A DNA stretch of 64,000 nucleotides from Thalassotalea nanhaiensis (GTDB taxonomy: Bacteria > Pseudomonadota > Gammaproteobacteria > Enterobacterales > Alteromonadaceae), in the NCBI RefSeq assembly GCF_031583575.1, contig NZ_CP134146.1, positions 186,001 to 250,000 on the forward strand, read 5' to 3'. Within the stretch, counting starts at the first letter, position 1; the number at the start of each line of letters is the position of its first letter. The notes beneath the pieces were generated by a model, which searched no databases, was not told the origin of the DNA, and was given only the letters and a program-made list of their open reading frames with translations. The translations under genes and the position numbers were made by a program. Shown here one piece after another: positions 26,403 to 35,256 of this stretch.

Positions 26403-29261
26403 TTAATTAGGTGGGCAAGTATTACTGATATTGGCAAACACATCATTAATCGTGCTCAAGAAACCAATACCACCGCCATCAGTTAACTGAGTGATAATTA
26501 CCTCTGGCAATATGATGGTTGTATGACCACCATAACCAGACATAATAGGCACCTGTGTACTTGCACCACACGCGCTCATATCACTTGCAGCACCAACATG
26601 GTAACGCCAAAAACCATTGTCGTAGTTAAAGTTTGAAAGTTGTGCATACAAGCCTTTACTAGCACCACTTAATACTTCATTTACCATAGTGGCATCTAAT
26701 AAATTACCCGTTGCGGCATCATCACGAATGTATTTTGATATTTTAACAACATCGTTTAACGTTACTGATAACCCATACCCACCCCATGCATCGAGTGTAT
26801 CGCTAGTACGTTGGATACCTCTAATGTAATGGCTTAAGCCTATAGCATCATAAATAGGAACCAATATGTCATTAAACGCTTCGGCATTTCCGCCCAATTT
26901 ATTGTTTGCAAATTTCGCTGCGGCATAGCTGACTAACTCAGTGTCCGTAGTGTGGTATACGTGATAGGTGCCCGGGGCAACTTTATGAGGCCAGCCCGTA
27001 CAAGAGAAGCTGCCTCTTGCGCTACGAGTAGTAGGGTCAAAGAAGCCATTCACAATGGCAGAGCTACCTTCATCTACTTCATAATTTGCCGAGGTGTAAT
27101 TGCCGGTTGCCATATCTAAAGCATGTTCAACAGTCACGCCATTCCAACGGCTATCACCAGAACATTCAGGCACTAAGTCGGCAATTAATTGGCTTTTAAA
27201 TCCTGGATACTGATGTTCCAACGCGGCAACTACCATAAAGGCATGCATCGATTTAGTGAACGAATAAACGCCTATCGTTTTGTCCATACAATATGGATGA
27301 GTACCATAACGCGTGGTACAGCCATCTGTGTAACTTACTCCATTTACAAGGACACTGTAGCCATTTAAATCAGCAGCATCGATAGCATAACCATAGTTTG
27401 CTAAATCAACTCCCGGATAATCTACCGCCAACTCAGAAAGTGACTTGGTAGGTAGCCAGTTTGCTTCTTCATTATTACGTTCATTAATCACTTGTGCAGA
27501 ATTAGTAACGGCATGAGCATTATAAGTACCCGATAAATTTCCGTAAAATTCGAATCCGTAAAAGATACAGGTTTCAGCAACGTTTTGAACATGCACATTT
27601 GAGATTGAACCGTCATCTTTAAACAAGAAAGTAGCTAAAGCATTATGTTCACAGTTAGTGTTATTTTGCTTGATCGTATAAGGGAATGCAGCGCGGGTAT
27701 AGCCATTGTCACCAGCTTCGTCCCATACTGCGCCAACACCAGCACTAATTGACCAGGCACCGCTACCAACAAAACCATGTCCTCTGTCTACTGGAATTAA
27801 TCGATTACCATCTTGCACAAATTCATAATCAAAGCCTGGCCAAGTGGTATAGCCGACAGGCAAGTCTCCAGTTACACCATAGTTTTTGCTAAATACCGGT
27901 GTGCCTGATATCACCAAATTACCGTTAAAGGTATTTGCTGTAGCACCAACTTTTGCTTGAGCAAAAGCTGCCGTTGAAAATGTTTGATTGGTATTACTCA
28001 TTAAATCTGCATAGGTTGCCTCTGCTCGTGGTACACCACCAGAGATAGGTTCAATTGATACATTATCGAAGAAACAATCATCGGAATTAATATTACCTGC
28101 CGCGCGAATACGTAATGACAAATTAGTATTATCAAAAGTACCGTTAGACGCCGAAAATGTGTGGGTTGTGCTATCATCCTGGCCATTTTCTAATAAACCA
28201 ACAGTTACCCAAGCACCAGTGCCTTGAGCTTCTGCAACACAGGTTTCTCCTGATTCTAAAGAGCTGGCAATCATATCTAAGGTAACAACAACATCAACTT
28301 CGTTGCTGGTGTCGATACTAACAGTTGCAGAACTGTCTAATGCCAAGTTTAATGCGTTAGAACCACCTTTGCTGACGATACCAAAATCGCCACTGCCAGC
28401 AATGGTCCAACCGTCATAACCGCTTTCAAAATCATCTGAAAACAATACGCCACCACCAGTACTTCCACTTGTTCCAGTACCTGATAATGCAACGGTGCTA
28501 TTTGGTTCATCACTATCATTGGAAGGAATGGTTAAGGTTGCGTTACTGGAGATTTCTGCCGTAGGACTATATTGTACTTCAATAGTACAGTTTGCAGATT
28601 CAGCAATGTCGGTATTGGAGCAGCTATCATTTAGCACGCTAAAAGGTGCAGTTAAACTACTAATCGTTCCAATTGATAACGTCGCGTTGCCATCATTAGT
28701 AACCGTTATAATTGTTGATGCCGTTGTGTCTACTGTTACATTGCCAAAACTTCCGTTGCCAGTAATGGTAATTTCAGCTTCAGGAGTAACACTTATGGCA
28801 TTACCACTGAGGGTAATATTGTCAAAATAACAGTAATCTTTAGTGCTATTGTTGGCGGCTCTCATTCGTAATACTAGGTTGGCATTGTCGGTTGCGCCTG
28901 CAGGGGACAACGTTTCTGTTGATGAGCTTGTTGTTGTGTTGCCTATCGTCACATAATTGTTGCCGTTATCTACGGAGACTTCTGAAAAACAACTGTCGCC
29001 CGATTCAAGGCCGGATGATGAATGATCAACGGCAACGACAATATCTTGCCATCCAACTGTTGATACTGTTTGGGTTATTGTTTTGCTTCTTGATAATCTT
29101 GCTTTGCTGCCATTAACCGTTGCTTTTCCTAAGCCTGATTGTGACCAGCCATTAAGGTTTCCGTCATTAAAGTTATCGCTAAACACCACCTCTGCAGAAG
29201 CGGTTGTCGAACACGCTGTTAGCAATAATGTTGCGAGCAGCATTTTACTCTTGTTATTCAT
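26403..29261 (-). CDS. Large secreted beta-lactamase-fold serine hydrolase with N-terminal beta domains
   Basis: 952 aa. Signal peptide ending TASA-EVV. Residues about 25-155 form a beta domain (FSDNFNDGNLNGW ... CYFDNITL); about 160-265 a choice-of-anchor/ASH-type domain (FGNVTVDTTAS ... GTGTSG); about 270-405 a second copy of the first domain (FSDDFESGYDGW ... CFFDNVSIEP). The C-terminal half is beta-lactamase-like, with the S-x2-K motif SFTK (Ser667). Conserved Cys pairs suggest disulphides outside the cytoplasm. Substrate unknown; the accessory domains suggest surface or polymer binding. Monocistronic. Confidence 0.75.
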   Translation of the reverse strand: MNNKSKMLLATLLLTACSTTASAEVVFSDNFNDGNLNGWSQSGLGKATVNGSKARLSRSKTITQTVSTVGWQDIVVAVDHSSSGLESGDSCFSEVSVDNGNNYVTIGNTTTSSSTETLSPAGATDNANLVLRMRAANNSTKDYCYFDNITLSGNAISVTPEAEITITGNGSFGNVTVDTTASTIITVTNDGNATLSIGTISSLTAPFSVLNDSCSNTDIAESANCTIEVQYSPTAEISSNATLTIPSNDSDEPNSTVALSGTGTSGSTGGGVLFSDDFESGYDGWTIAGSGDFGIVSKGGSNALNLALDSSATVSIDTSNEVDVVVTLDMIASSLESGETCVAEAQGTGAWVTVGLLENGQDDSTTHTFSASNGTFDNTNLSLRIRAAGNINSDDCFFDNVSIEPISGGVPRAEATYADLMSNTNQTFSTAAFAQAKVGATANTFNGNLVISGTPVFSKNYGVTGDLPVGYTTWPGFDYEFVQDGNRLIPVDRGHGFVGSGAWSISAGVGAVWDEAGDNGYTRAAFPYTIKQNNTNCEHNALATFLFKDDGSISNVHVQNVAETCIFYGFEFYGNLSGTYNAHAVTNSAQVINERNNEEANWLPTKSLSELAVDYPGVDLANYGYAIDAADLNGYSVLVNGVSYTDGCTTRYGTHPYCMDKTIGVYSFTKSMHAFMVVAALEHQYPGFKSQLIADLVPECSGDSRWNGVTVEHALDMATGNYTSANYEVDEGSSAIVNGFFDPTTRSARGSFSCTGWPHKVAPGTYHVYHTTDTELVSYAAAKFANNKLGGNAEAFNDILVPIYDAIGLSHYIRGIQRTSDTLDAWGGYGLSVTLNDVVKISKYIRDDAATGNLLDATMVNEVLSGASKGLYAQLSNFNYDNGFWRYHVGAASDMSACGASTQVPIMSGYGGHTTIILPEVIITQLTDGGGIGFLSTINDVFANISNTCPPN

Positions 29262-29609
29262 AATGTTTCCCGTAAATTTGTATTATTATTGGTTATGTAA
29301 ACAATTGAATTTTAGGCTCTTAAATATCGATTCCATCGAACAGCACATAGCTTCCTTATACTATTTTTTTTATTTTCAACAGAGCAAGCTAAATTGCATG
29401 ATCAGAAATAAATATAGCTATTTTTCAATGGCTTAGAGTTGTTTCATGATATTTAGCTGCGTTCATCCTATATTGGCTAAATAATAACCAGTAGTTCCAG
29501 TACGAGAGTTTAAATGGTGCCAGTTAGATTATTTTGTTTTAATTTTAAATTCTTGCAAGCCACTGATTTTCAATATAAGTTAATTCTAAATTGGCTGAAA
29601 TTACACGTT
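29262..29609. other. Divergent intergenic region upstream of the MocR gene
   Basis: No gene. Contains CCAGTA twice (29488-29493 and 29497-29502) near a GGTGCCAG, possibly related to the CTGG/CCAG repeats found upstream of the nitrilase and receptor genes and so a candidate autoregulatory site. Confidence 0.4.
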
Positions 29610-31421
29610 ATGATAAGTCGTTTAATCCATATAGAACCAAGTAAGAATGACAGTCTACAAAGTCAAATTCGCCAAAAGTTGGTGGAAGGAATTTTGGTAG
29701 GCTCATTTGCTGCGGGTACCAAGCTGCCGTCTTCGCGAAAGTTGGCTCAACAGTTGTCGGTTTCAAGAAATACTGTGGTTTTGGTTTATCAGGCCTTACT
29801 CGATGAAGGATATATTGAATCGCGGGAGCGAAGCGGTATTTATGTTAGTGAAAATGTCCATCAAGGCCGTGTTGAGACTTTTGAACAGCAAACGAGTTTT
29901 AATGCCAAAGCAGGAAATAACCAACATCGCTTTAAAGGTGCATTAGCCGTTACTAATGCTAAGTCTTGTCCGGCAAATTGGCGTAAGTTCCCTTATCCTT
30001 TTATTGATGGAAAATATGATAGTTCTCTTTATCCCGTAAAGGAATGGCGAGAAGCCAATAGCAAGGCAAATGCAACCAATGAAATATATCATTGGTCTGA
30101 ATTATATGGCGATGATGATGACCCAATGTTGCTTGATGAAATCAGAACAAAAATTTTGCCTCGCCGTGGTATTCAAGCAAGCCAAGATGAAATTTTAATA
30201 ACGGTGGGTACACAACAAGCCTTGCACCTTATTACTCAGTTATTTGTCGATAAAAACACCTCGGTAGCAGTTGAAGAGCCGGGTTATCCTGAAATGCGTG
30301 ACTTGTTATTGCATCAAGGGGCTAAGCCTACTTATCAACCGATAGACGATAAAGGCATGGTGGTTGATGACAATTTGGATAATTGCGATATTATTTACAC
30401 TACCCCAAGCCATCAAACCCCTACAAGTATTACGATGTCGATGGCTCGCCGTGATGAGTTACTCAGCAAAGCACAACAACAAGATTTATTGATTATTGAA
30501 GACGATTTTGAGTTTGAAAGTAACTTTCTTGGCCAACCACACCCAGCGTTAAGAAGCCTGGATGATGATAACCGCGTGGTGTATGTGTCTTGTTTGTCTA
30601 AAGTATTAGCCTCTGGTGTGCAAATTGGCTTTATTGTCGCTGATTCAGCAGTGATAATCGAATTGAAAAAAATACGTAAACTGGTGTTGCGCAACCCGCC
30701 ACTGAATAATCAACGCGCGGTCGCGTATTTTCTCTCTCTAGGCTATTACGACTCGTATATGATGCATTTGCATAAAGTATTTTTTGAACGTTGGCTGACC
30801 TTACGAGAAGCTTTAAATATATATTTACCAAACTGTATAGATACCGGCCCTATTCAGGGGGGAACAGCCTATTGGATCACCGGACCTAAACAACTTGATG
30901 GTGAATACCTACGCGAAAAAGCGGCTGAATTAGGTATTTTGATTGAACCGGTAAAGCGGTATTTTTCTTCCTCTAATGCTCCAGACAACTGCTTTAGGAT
31001 GGGCGTTACAAGTATTCCTAATGATAAAATTCGTGATGGGGTAAGTAAGCTTGCAGAGCTAATTCATCAACTAACAGGCGAATATGAAGAAAAGCTGACT
31101 AATGCAAAAGGACGCTTACTCGACCAGGAAGCATTGAAAAAACTGCTGCCTGATTCTGTTTTAGAATGCCAAATGGTTTATGGCGTACCTTGTACAATAG
31201 AGCTAAAGGCAAACGGCACAATGCTAGGGCGAACTGGCGGCGAAGATCAAGAGGTTGATAGAGGTCGTTGGTGGATAGAAAATGGCATGTATTATCGTCA
31301 GTGGAAACTTTGGGGCTACGGTGAGCTGAAAGGTTTTTATGTGATCATCGATGGTGAACAAATGAAATGGTTTGATCAACATTATCGCTTCGTCCGTGAG
31401 TTAGAAATAAAATCGAGTTAA
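29610..31421 (+). CDS. MocR-family regulator (GntR helix-turn-helix plus aminotransferase domain) with extra C-terminal domain
   Basis: 603 aa from ATG 29610; an upstream ATG at 29514 would add 32 residues ahead of the conserved start. Residues about 8-75 form a GntR-type winged helix (AGTKLPSSRKLAQQLSVSRNTV). Residues about 115-500 are a fold-type-I aminotransferase-like domain (TVGTQQALHLI, IYTTPSHQTPT, PLP-Lys region SCLSKVLASG). The last 90 or so residues (from LPDSVLECQM) form a domain not usual in MocR proteins, rich in Trp, Tyr and Gly. It probably senses a PLP-reactive amine or amino acid. It likely controls the nitrilase and receptor genes downstream. Confidence 0.85.
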   Translation: MISRLIHIEPSKNDSLQSQIRQKLVEGILVGSFAAGTKLPSSRKLAQQLSVSRNTVVLVYQALLDEGYIESRERSGIYVSENVHQGRVETFEQQTSFNAKAGNNQHRFKGALAVTNAKSCPANWRKFPYPFIDGKYDSSLYPVKEWREANSKANATNEIYHWSELYGDDDDPMLLDEIRTKILPRRGIQASQDEILITVGTQQALHLITQLFVDKNTSVAVEEPGYPEMRDLLLHQGAKPTYQPIDDKGMVVDDNLDNCDIIYTTPSHQTPTSITMSMARRDELLSKAQQQDLLIIEDDFEFESNFLGQPHPALRSLDDDNRVVYVSCLSKVLASGVQIGFIVADSAVIIELKKIRKLVLRNPPLNNQRAVAYFLSLGYYDSYMMHLHKVFFERWLTLREALNIYLPNCIDTGPIQGGTAYWITGPKQLDGEYLREKAAELGILIEPVKRYFSSSNAPDNCFRMGVTSIPNDKIRDGVSKLAELIHQLTGEYEEKLTNAKGRLLDQEALKKLLPDSVLECQMVYGVPCTIELKANGTMLGRTGGEDQEVDRGRWWIENGMYYRQWKLWGYGELKGFYVIIDGEQMKWFDQHYRFVRELEIKSS

Positions 31422-31440
31422 TAAGTCCCCCTTCATAAAA

Positions 31441-31472
31441 CTGGTACTATACATTGGTTTGATCTGGTACTA
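31441..31472 (+). promoter_or_regulatory. Candidate MocR operator: CTGGTACTA repeated at 23 bp
   Basis: CTGGTACTA at 31441-31449 and again at 31464-31472, 83 bp before the nitrilase gene. MocR proteins such as GabR bind spaced direct repeats. A matching pair with the same spacing lies before the next receptor gene. Confidence 0.6.
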
Positions 31473-31554
31473 ATGTAAAGCCAAAACTCTCTGTAGTTTA
31501 AATAAGCAACAATAATAACAATTTTTTTACAAGCTTATTTTTGAGAGTATTTTC

Positions 31555-32400
31555 ATGAGTCATTTTTCCATTGCTGGACTACAACTTTCTTTACCCTGCG
31601 GAGATAACCTAGAGGTTATCGGCACAGAAATAGTAAAAACTAAAAAGCGTTTTCCTTGGGTAGACATGATTGTTTTAAGTGAGCTTTGCAGCTTCGGCCC
31701 TGAAAAAAAATATGCCCAAACCTTACCTAATGATGCCGAGACATTTTATTGCCAATTAGCTAGAGAGAACAATGTTTGGCTAATACCTGGCAGCTTATAC
31801 GAGCAAACTTCTGAAGGTATTTATAATACCACGCCAGTTATTAACAATAACGGCGAAGTGGTTACCAGATATCGCAAGATATACCCATTTTATCCTTATG
31901 AATCAGATGTTAAAGAGGGAAATGAATTCGTCGTTTTTGATGTGCCGCAAGGGCGTATTGGCGTCGCTATTTGTTATGACTTATGGTTCCCTGAGGTCGC
32001 CAGAACGCTAACTTGTGAAGGTGCTGAAGTGTTAATTTATCCAACGCTAACCGGCACTATTGATCGCTCGATTGAGCTTATTATGGCGCAATCCACCGCT
32101 GCAACAAATCAATGTTATGTACTTGCTGTTAACGCTGCTGGCGGGCTTGGTAATGGTCAATCTATTGTCGTTGGGCCAGATGGAAAAGTGATTCATCAAG
32201 CTGGAGAGAATCCGGAATTATTCCCTGTTGAAATCGACTTCGATCGTGTTCGTCGTGACCGAGAACGGGGATTGCATGGATTAGGTCAGCCATTGAAAAG
32301 TTTTCGTGATAATTCTATTGATTATCCAATATATAAAAATAATTCGAATAAAAACAAAGAACTAAACAGTTTGGGTGAATTAATCATTCCAAAATCATAA
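31555..32400 (+). CDS. Carbon-nitrogen hydrolase (nitrilase superfamily)
   Basis: 281 aa. The Glu-Lys-Cys triad is visible: Glu in VLSELCSFG (about 42), Lys in RYRKIYPFYPYE (about 107) and Cys in GVAICYDLWFPE (about 141). It should hydrolyse an amide, or less likely a nitrile, in the cytoplasm. The Glu-Arg-Gly-rich end (RRDRERGLHGLGQPLKSFRD) is typical of aliphatic-amidase-like members. Its position between a MocR regulator and a TonB receptor suggests a catabolic amidase for an imported amine or amide. Confidence 0.88.
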   Translation: MSHFSIAGLQLSLPCGDNLEVIGTEIVKTKKRFPWVDMIVLSELCSFGPEKKYAQTLPNDAETFYCQLARENNVWLIPGSLYEQTSEGIYNTTPVINNNGEVVTRYRKIYPFYPYESDVKEGNEFVVFDVPQGRIGVAICYDLWFPEVARTLTCEGAEVLIYPTLTGTIDRSIELIMAQSTAATNQCYVLAVNAAGGLGNGQSIVVGPDGKVIHQAGENPELFPVEIDFDRVRRDRERGLHGLGQPLKSFRDNSIDYPIYKNNSNKNKELNSLGELIIPKS

Positions 32401-32422
32401 ATATAATAAGTTCTGTAGAGAA

Positions 32423-32454
32423 CTGGACCAATCATACCAGCCAATCTGGTACTA
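32423..32454 (+). promoter_or_regulatory. Second candidate MocR operator
   Basis: CTGGACCAA at 32423 and CTGGTACTA at 32446 are again exactly 23 bp apart. An ACCAG-N5-CTGGT inverted repeat overlaps the second unit. It lies 69 bp before the receptor start. Confidence 0.6.
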
Positions 32455-32522
32455 CTAGATTGCTACTGACTGGGATAATCTCAAAGCAGGCTAAAAAAAC
32501 AACAATAATCTGGAGCCATAAA

Positions 32523-35000
32523 ATGAAACGTACAACCTTTAATAAAACTGCATTATCAACGGCTGTTAGTGCCGCACTGGTAATGTCTATGCCTGCGTAT
32601 AGTGCCGAAGAAGCAGCAAATACTGATGCATCTGAAGACGCGAAAATTGAGCGAATTCAAGTAACCGCAACACACCGTAGTGTTGCGCAAGATGAATTAC
32701 CATTTAATATTTCATCTGTACTTGGTAGCGATATTGAGGGCAATAACATCTCAGATAGTGCTGAATTATTGCGTACTGTTGCGGGTATCACGTTAATTGA
32801 CCGAGGTCATCGTAACGGCGGTACCGCAAATAGTATGGTTGTTCGTGGAGTAAACGTAGATAGTGGTATATCTGGTGCAAACGTTGGTCAATCAACTGCG
32901 CCAACCGTATCTACTTATGTAGATAATACGCCAATTTTTGCAAACTTCATGTTAAAAGATATTGAGCGAGTTGAAGTACTACGTGGTCCACAGGGTACTT
33001 TATATGGCTCTGGTGCTTTGGGTGGTACAGTTCGTTATGTGATGAATAAACCCGATGCAGATCTTACCGAAGGTAGTTTTAAAGTAGATTTGAGCCAGAC
33101 TGATGGTAGTGATGGTCAAAATATTTCGTTTGATGGCATGTTTAATATGCCGATCACTGATAAATCTGCAGTAAGGGTTGCGGTAGGGCGTGTTGATAAC
33201 GACGGCTTTATTGATAATCCAAATTTATACCAACTTGATGATGCTGGCATTCCAGTAGTAAAAGCCGATGATGGTTCATGTAAGAGTGTTTCTGATGCTT
33301 CCTTAACGCCAGAAGAAGTCGTTTACAACGGTTCTTGTTATGAAAGCAAAGACGATGTTGATACCGTCGAAATTACTTATTTTAAAGTCGCTTTTGGCAT
33401 GGAAGTTACTGATAATATCGATTTATTACTAACTCATCATAACCAAAGTGATGAAGTTGGAGGTCGTCGTTCGGTAACTGAAGGCTCAGATTACTACGGT
33501 AATGAATATGGCGAATATGAAGATGGTATCGCTCTTGGTGAGTCATCTGAAAGAGATGTTGCACTTACCAGCTTAGAAGTAAATTTCGATCTAGGTTTTG
33601 CGACACTAACATCTAATACTTCTTTTTATGAGCATGATGGAAATGGCTGGCGCGACAACACTGGCTTGTGGGTAACAGGTCGAGATTGGTACAACGCCTG
33701 GTATCGTGGTAATCCTCGTCCTGCATCGCATGTAGAAGCAGGCTTTGATGAAGAAGCAACAGTACAAGAATTTAGACTAGTATCGAATAATGATGGTGAT
33801 GACAAATTTGATTGGATTATTGGTGCTTACTATATGGACCAAGAACGTCAAACCAACAACTTTAGTCACTTACGCGGTCTAGAAGAATACGGTGAAGCCT
33901 GTAATTTACTTCCTGATACTGCTGAGTGTTGGTCATGGTGGGTAGGTGCAGAAACTGACAAAGATTTAACTTACATTCGTGATGAAACCTTTGAAGATAA
34001 AGCACTTTATGGTGAATTAACTTATCATGTAACAGACAAGTTTAGTATCACAGGTGGCGCACGTTGGTTTGATAATACCTTAGAAAATGATACTGCAATT
34101 GATGCTTATTATGGTCAACCAAGAGTCGTACCTTCAGTACCATTCCCAACACAAGAAGAAGATGATGTTTTATTAAAACTGAACCTTGCGTATAACGTTT
34201 CTGATGAAATGATGACTTATGCAACGTACTCAGAAGGTTTCCGTCGCGGTGGTTCAAATGCCATTCCTACTGATGGACCGTTTGAAGAATTAAACCCTGA
34301 AACAGTAGAAACCTTTGCCAAAGATACCGTACAAAACTATGAAATTGGTGTTAAAGGTTTTTCAGATAGCATTTCTTACTCAGCTGATATTTACTTAGTG
34401 AAATGGGATGACCCACAGTTAAACACTGGTACTGCATGGTGGGGCTTTTTCATGGCACAAAATGGCTCAACAGCTGAAACTAAAGGTTTAGAGTTAGAAG
34501 CGAGTATTGCTTTAACCGACAGTTTAAATGCTCGTTTGGGATATGCCTATACTGAAGCAGAATTAACTGGCGATTTAATTCAACCGCAAAGTGAAACATT
34601 AATTGCTGAAGATGGTGCTCGATTACCAGGCGTTGCAGAAAATGTATTCTCAATTAACTTAACGCATACAACTGAAATAACCGATGATATTGAAATGATA
34701 AGTCGATTAACAGGTTACTATCAATCAGATACTGTAAACCATATTGATGAAGACAGTAGCATTTATGATGAATTTGATTCTTTCTCTATTTGGAATGCCT
34801 CTGTACAATTTTTACAAGGTAACTGGGGCTTATCGGTTTATGCGAAAAACCTAACCAACGAAGAAGGTGTTACGGGTAGTTACCCAGACACTTATGTTGG
34901 TAAAGATACCAATGTATTTGAAAATTACTACGGTAATACGTCAAAGAACTTTATCGCACAGCCTCGTACTATAGGTGCATCAGTGTCTTACAAGTTTTAA
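32523..35000 (+). CDS. TonB-dependent receptor of the MocR/nitrilase locus
   Basis: 825 aa from ATG 32523, preceded by GGAG; an in-frame start at 32460 would add 21 residues in front of the signal peptide. Signal peptide to about AYSA-EEA, TonB-box-like IERIQVTA, plug domain (RVEVLRGPQGTLYGSGALGG), large barrel ending IGASVSYKF. The plug and barrel style (RGPQGTLYG) is that of Alteromonadales/sphingomonad nutrient receptors. Substrate unknown; context suggests an amide- or amino-containing, possibly sulfated, compound. Confidence 0.9.
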   Translation: MKRTTFNKTALSTAVSAALVMSMPAYSAEEAANTDASEDAKIERIQVTATHRSVAQDELPFNISSVLGSDIEGNNISDSAELLRTVAGITLIDRGHRNGGTANSMVVRGVNVDSGISGANVGQSTAPTVSTYVDNTPIFANFMLKDIERVEVLRGPQGTLYGSGALGGTVRYVMNKPDADLTEGSFKVDLSQTDGSDGQNISFDGMFNMPITDKSAVRVAVGRVDNDGFIDNPNLYQLDDAGIPVVKADDGSCKSVSDASLTPEEVVYNGSCYESKDDVDTVEITYFKVAFGMEVTDNIDLLLTHHNQSDEVGGRRSVTEGSDYYGNEYGEYEDGIALGESSERDVALTSLEVNFDLGFATLTSNTSFYEHDGNGWRDNTGLWVTGRDWYNAWYRGNPRPASHVEAGFDEEATVQEFRLVSNNDGDDKFDWIIGAYYMDQERQTNNFSHLRGLEEYGEACNLLPDTAECWSWWVGAETDKDLTYIRDETFEDKALYGELTYHVTDKFSITGGARWFDNTLENDTAIDAYYGQPRVVPSVPFPTQEEDDVLLKLNLAYNVSDEMMTYATYSEGFRRGGSNAIPTDGPFEELNPETVETFAKDTVQNYEIGVKGFSDSISYSADIYLVKWDDPQLNTGTAWWGFFMAQNGSTAETKGLELEASIALTDSLNARLGYAYTEAELTGDLIQPQSETLIAEDGARLPGVAENVFSINLTHTTEITDDIEMISRLTGYYQSDTVNHIDEDSSIYDEFDSFSIWNASVQFLQGNWGLSVYAKNLTNEEGVTGSYPDTYVGKDTNVFENYYGNTSKNFIAQPRTIGASVSYKF

Positions 35001-35020
35001 TTTGAATTGATCTGTCGAAT

Positions 35021-35051
35021 GAAGCCATACCTAACATGTATGGCTTCTTTT
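35021..35051 (+). terminator. Terminator of the receptor gene
   Basis: GAAGCCATAC / GTATGGCTTC hairpin followed by TTTT. It runs straight into the dispersed repeat at 35052. Confidence 0.85.
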
Positions 35052-35138
35052 ACTTCAGGGACGAAGGAATGCCAACTTAACAGGGATGTTTTAAAGTTGG
35101 TTCACTTCAGGGACGAAGGAATGCCAACTTAACAGGGA
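35052..35138. repeat. Two tandem copies of a 35-bp repeat
   Basis: Identical 35-bp units (starting ACTTCAGGGACGAAGGAATG) at 35052-35086 and 35104-35138, period 52 bp. A shorter, diverged copy is at 54935-54955, again directly after a terminator. Downstream lies a CGCATCCATGCG palindrome and CAACTTCCATGTTG. It looks like an intergenic dispersed repeat of the genus. Confidence 0.75.
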
Positions 35139-35256
35139 CCGCTCACACGCATCCATGCGTTCGCGGCATATACAACTTCCATGTTGAAAATGTTATAAAG
35201 TTGGCTAACTTTTCTAGCAATAAGATAAGTGCTAGCCAGCGATCGGAGGAGGTATT

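Noticed and set aside
28495-28830. A 111-codon open frame opposite the 952-aa hydrolase gene
   Set aside because: It is an antisense shadow of the low-complexity Ser/Thr/Val-rich beta domain and has no start signals.
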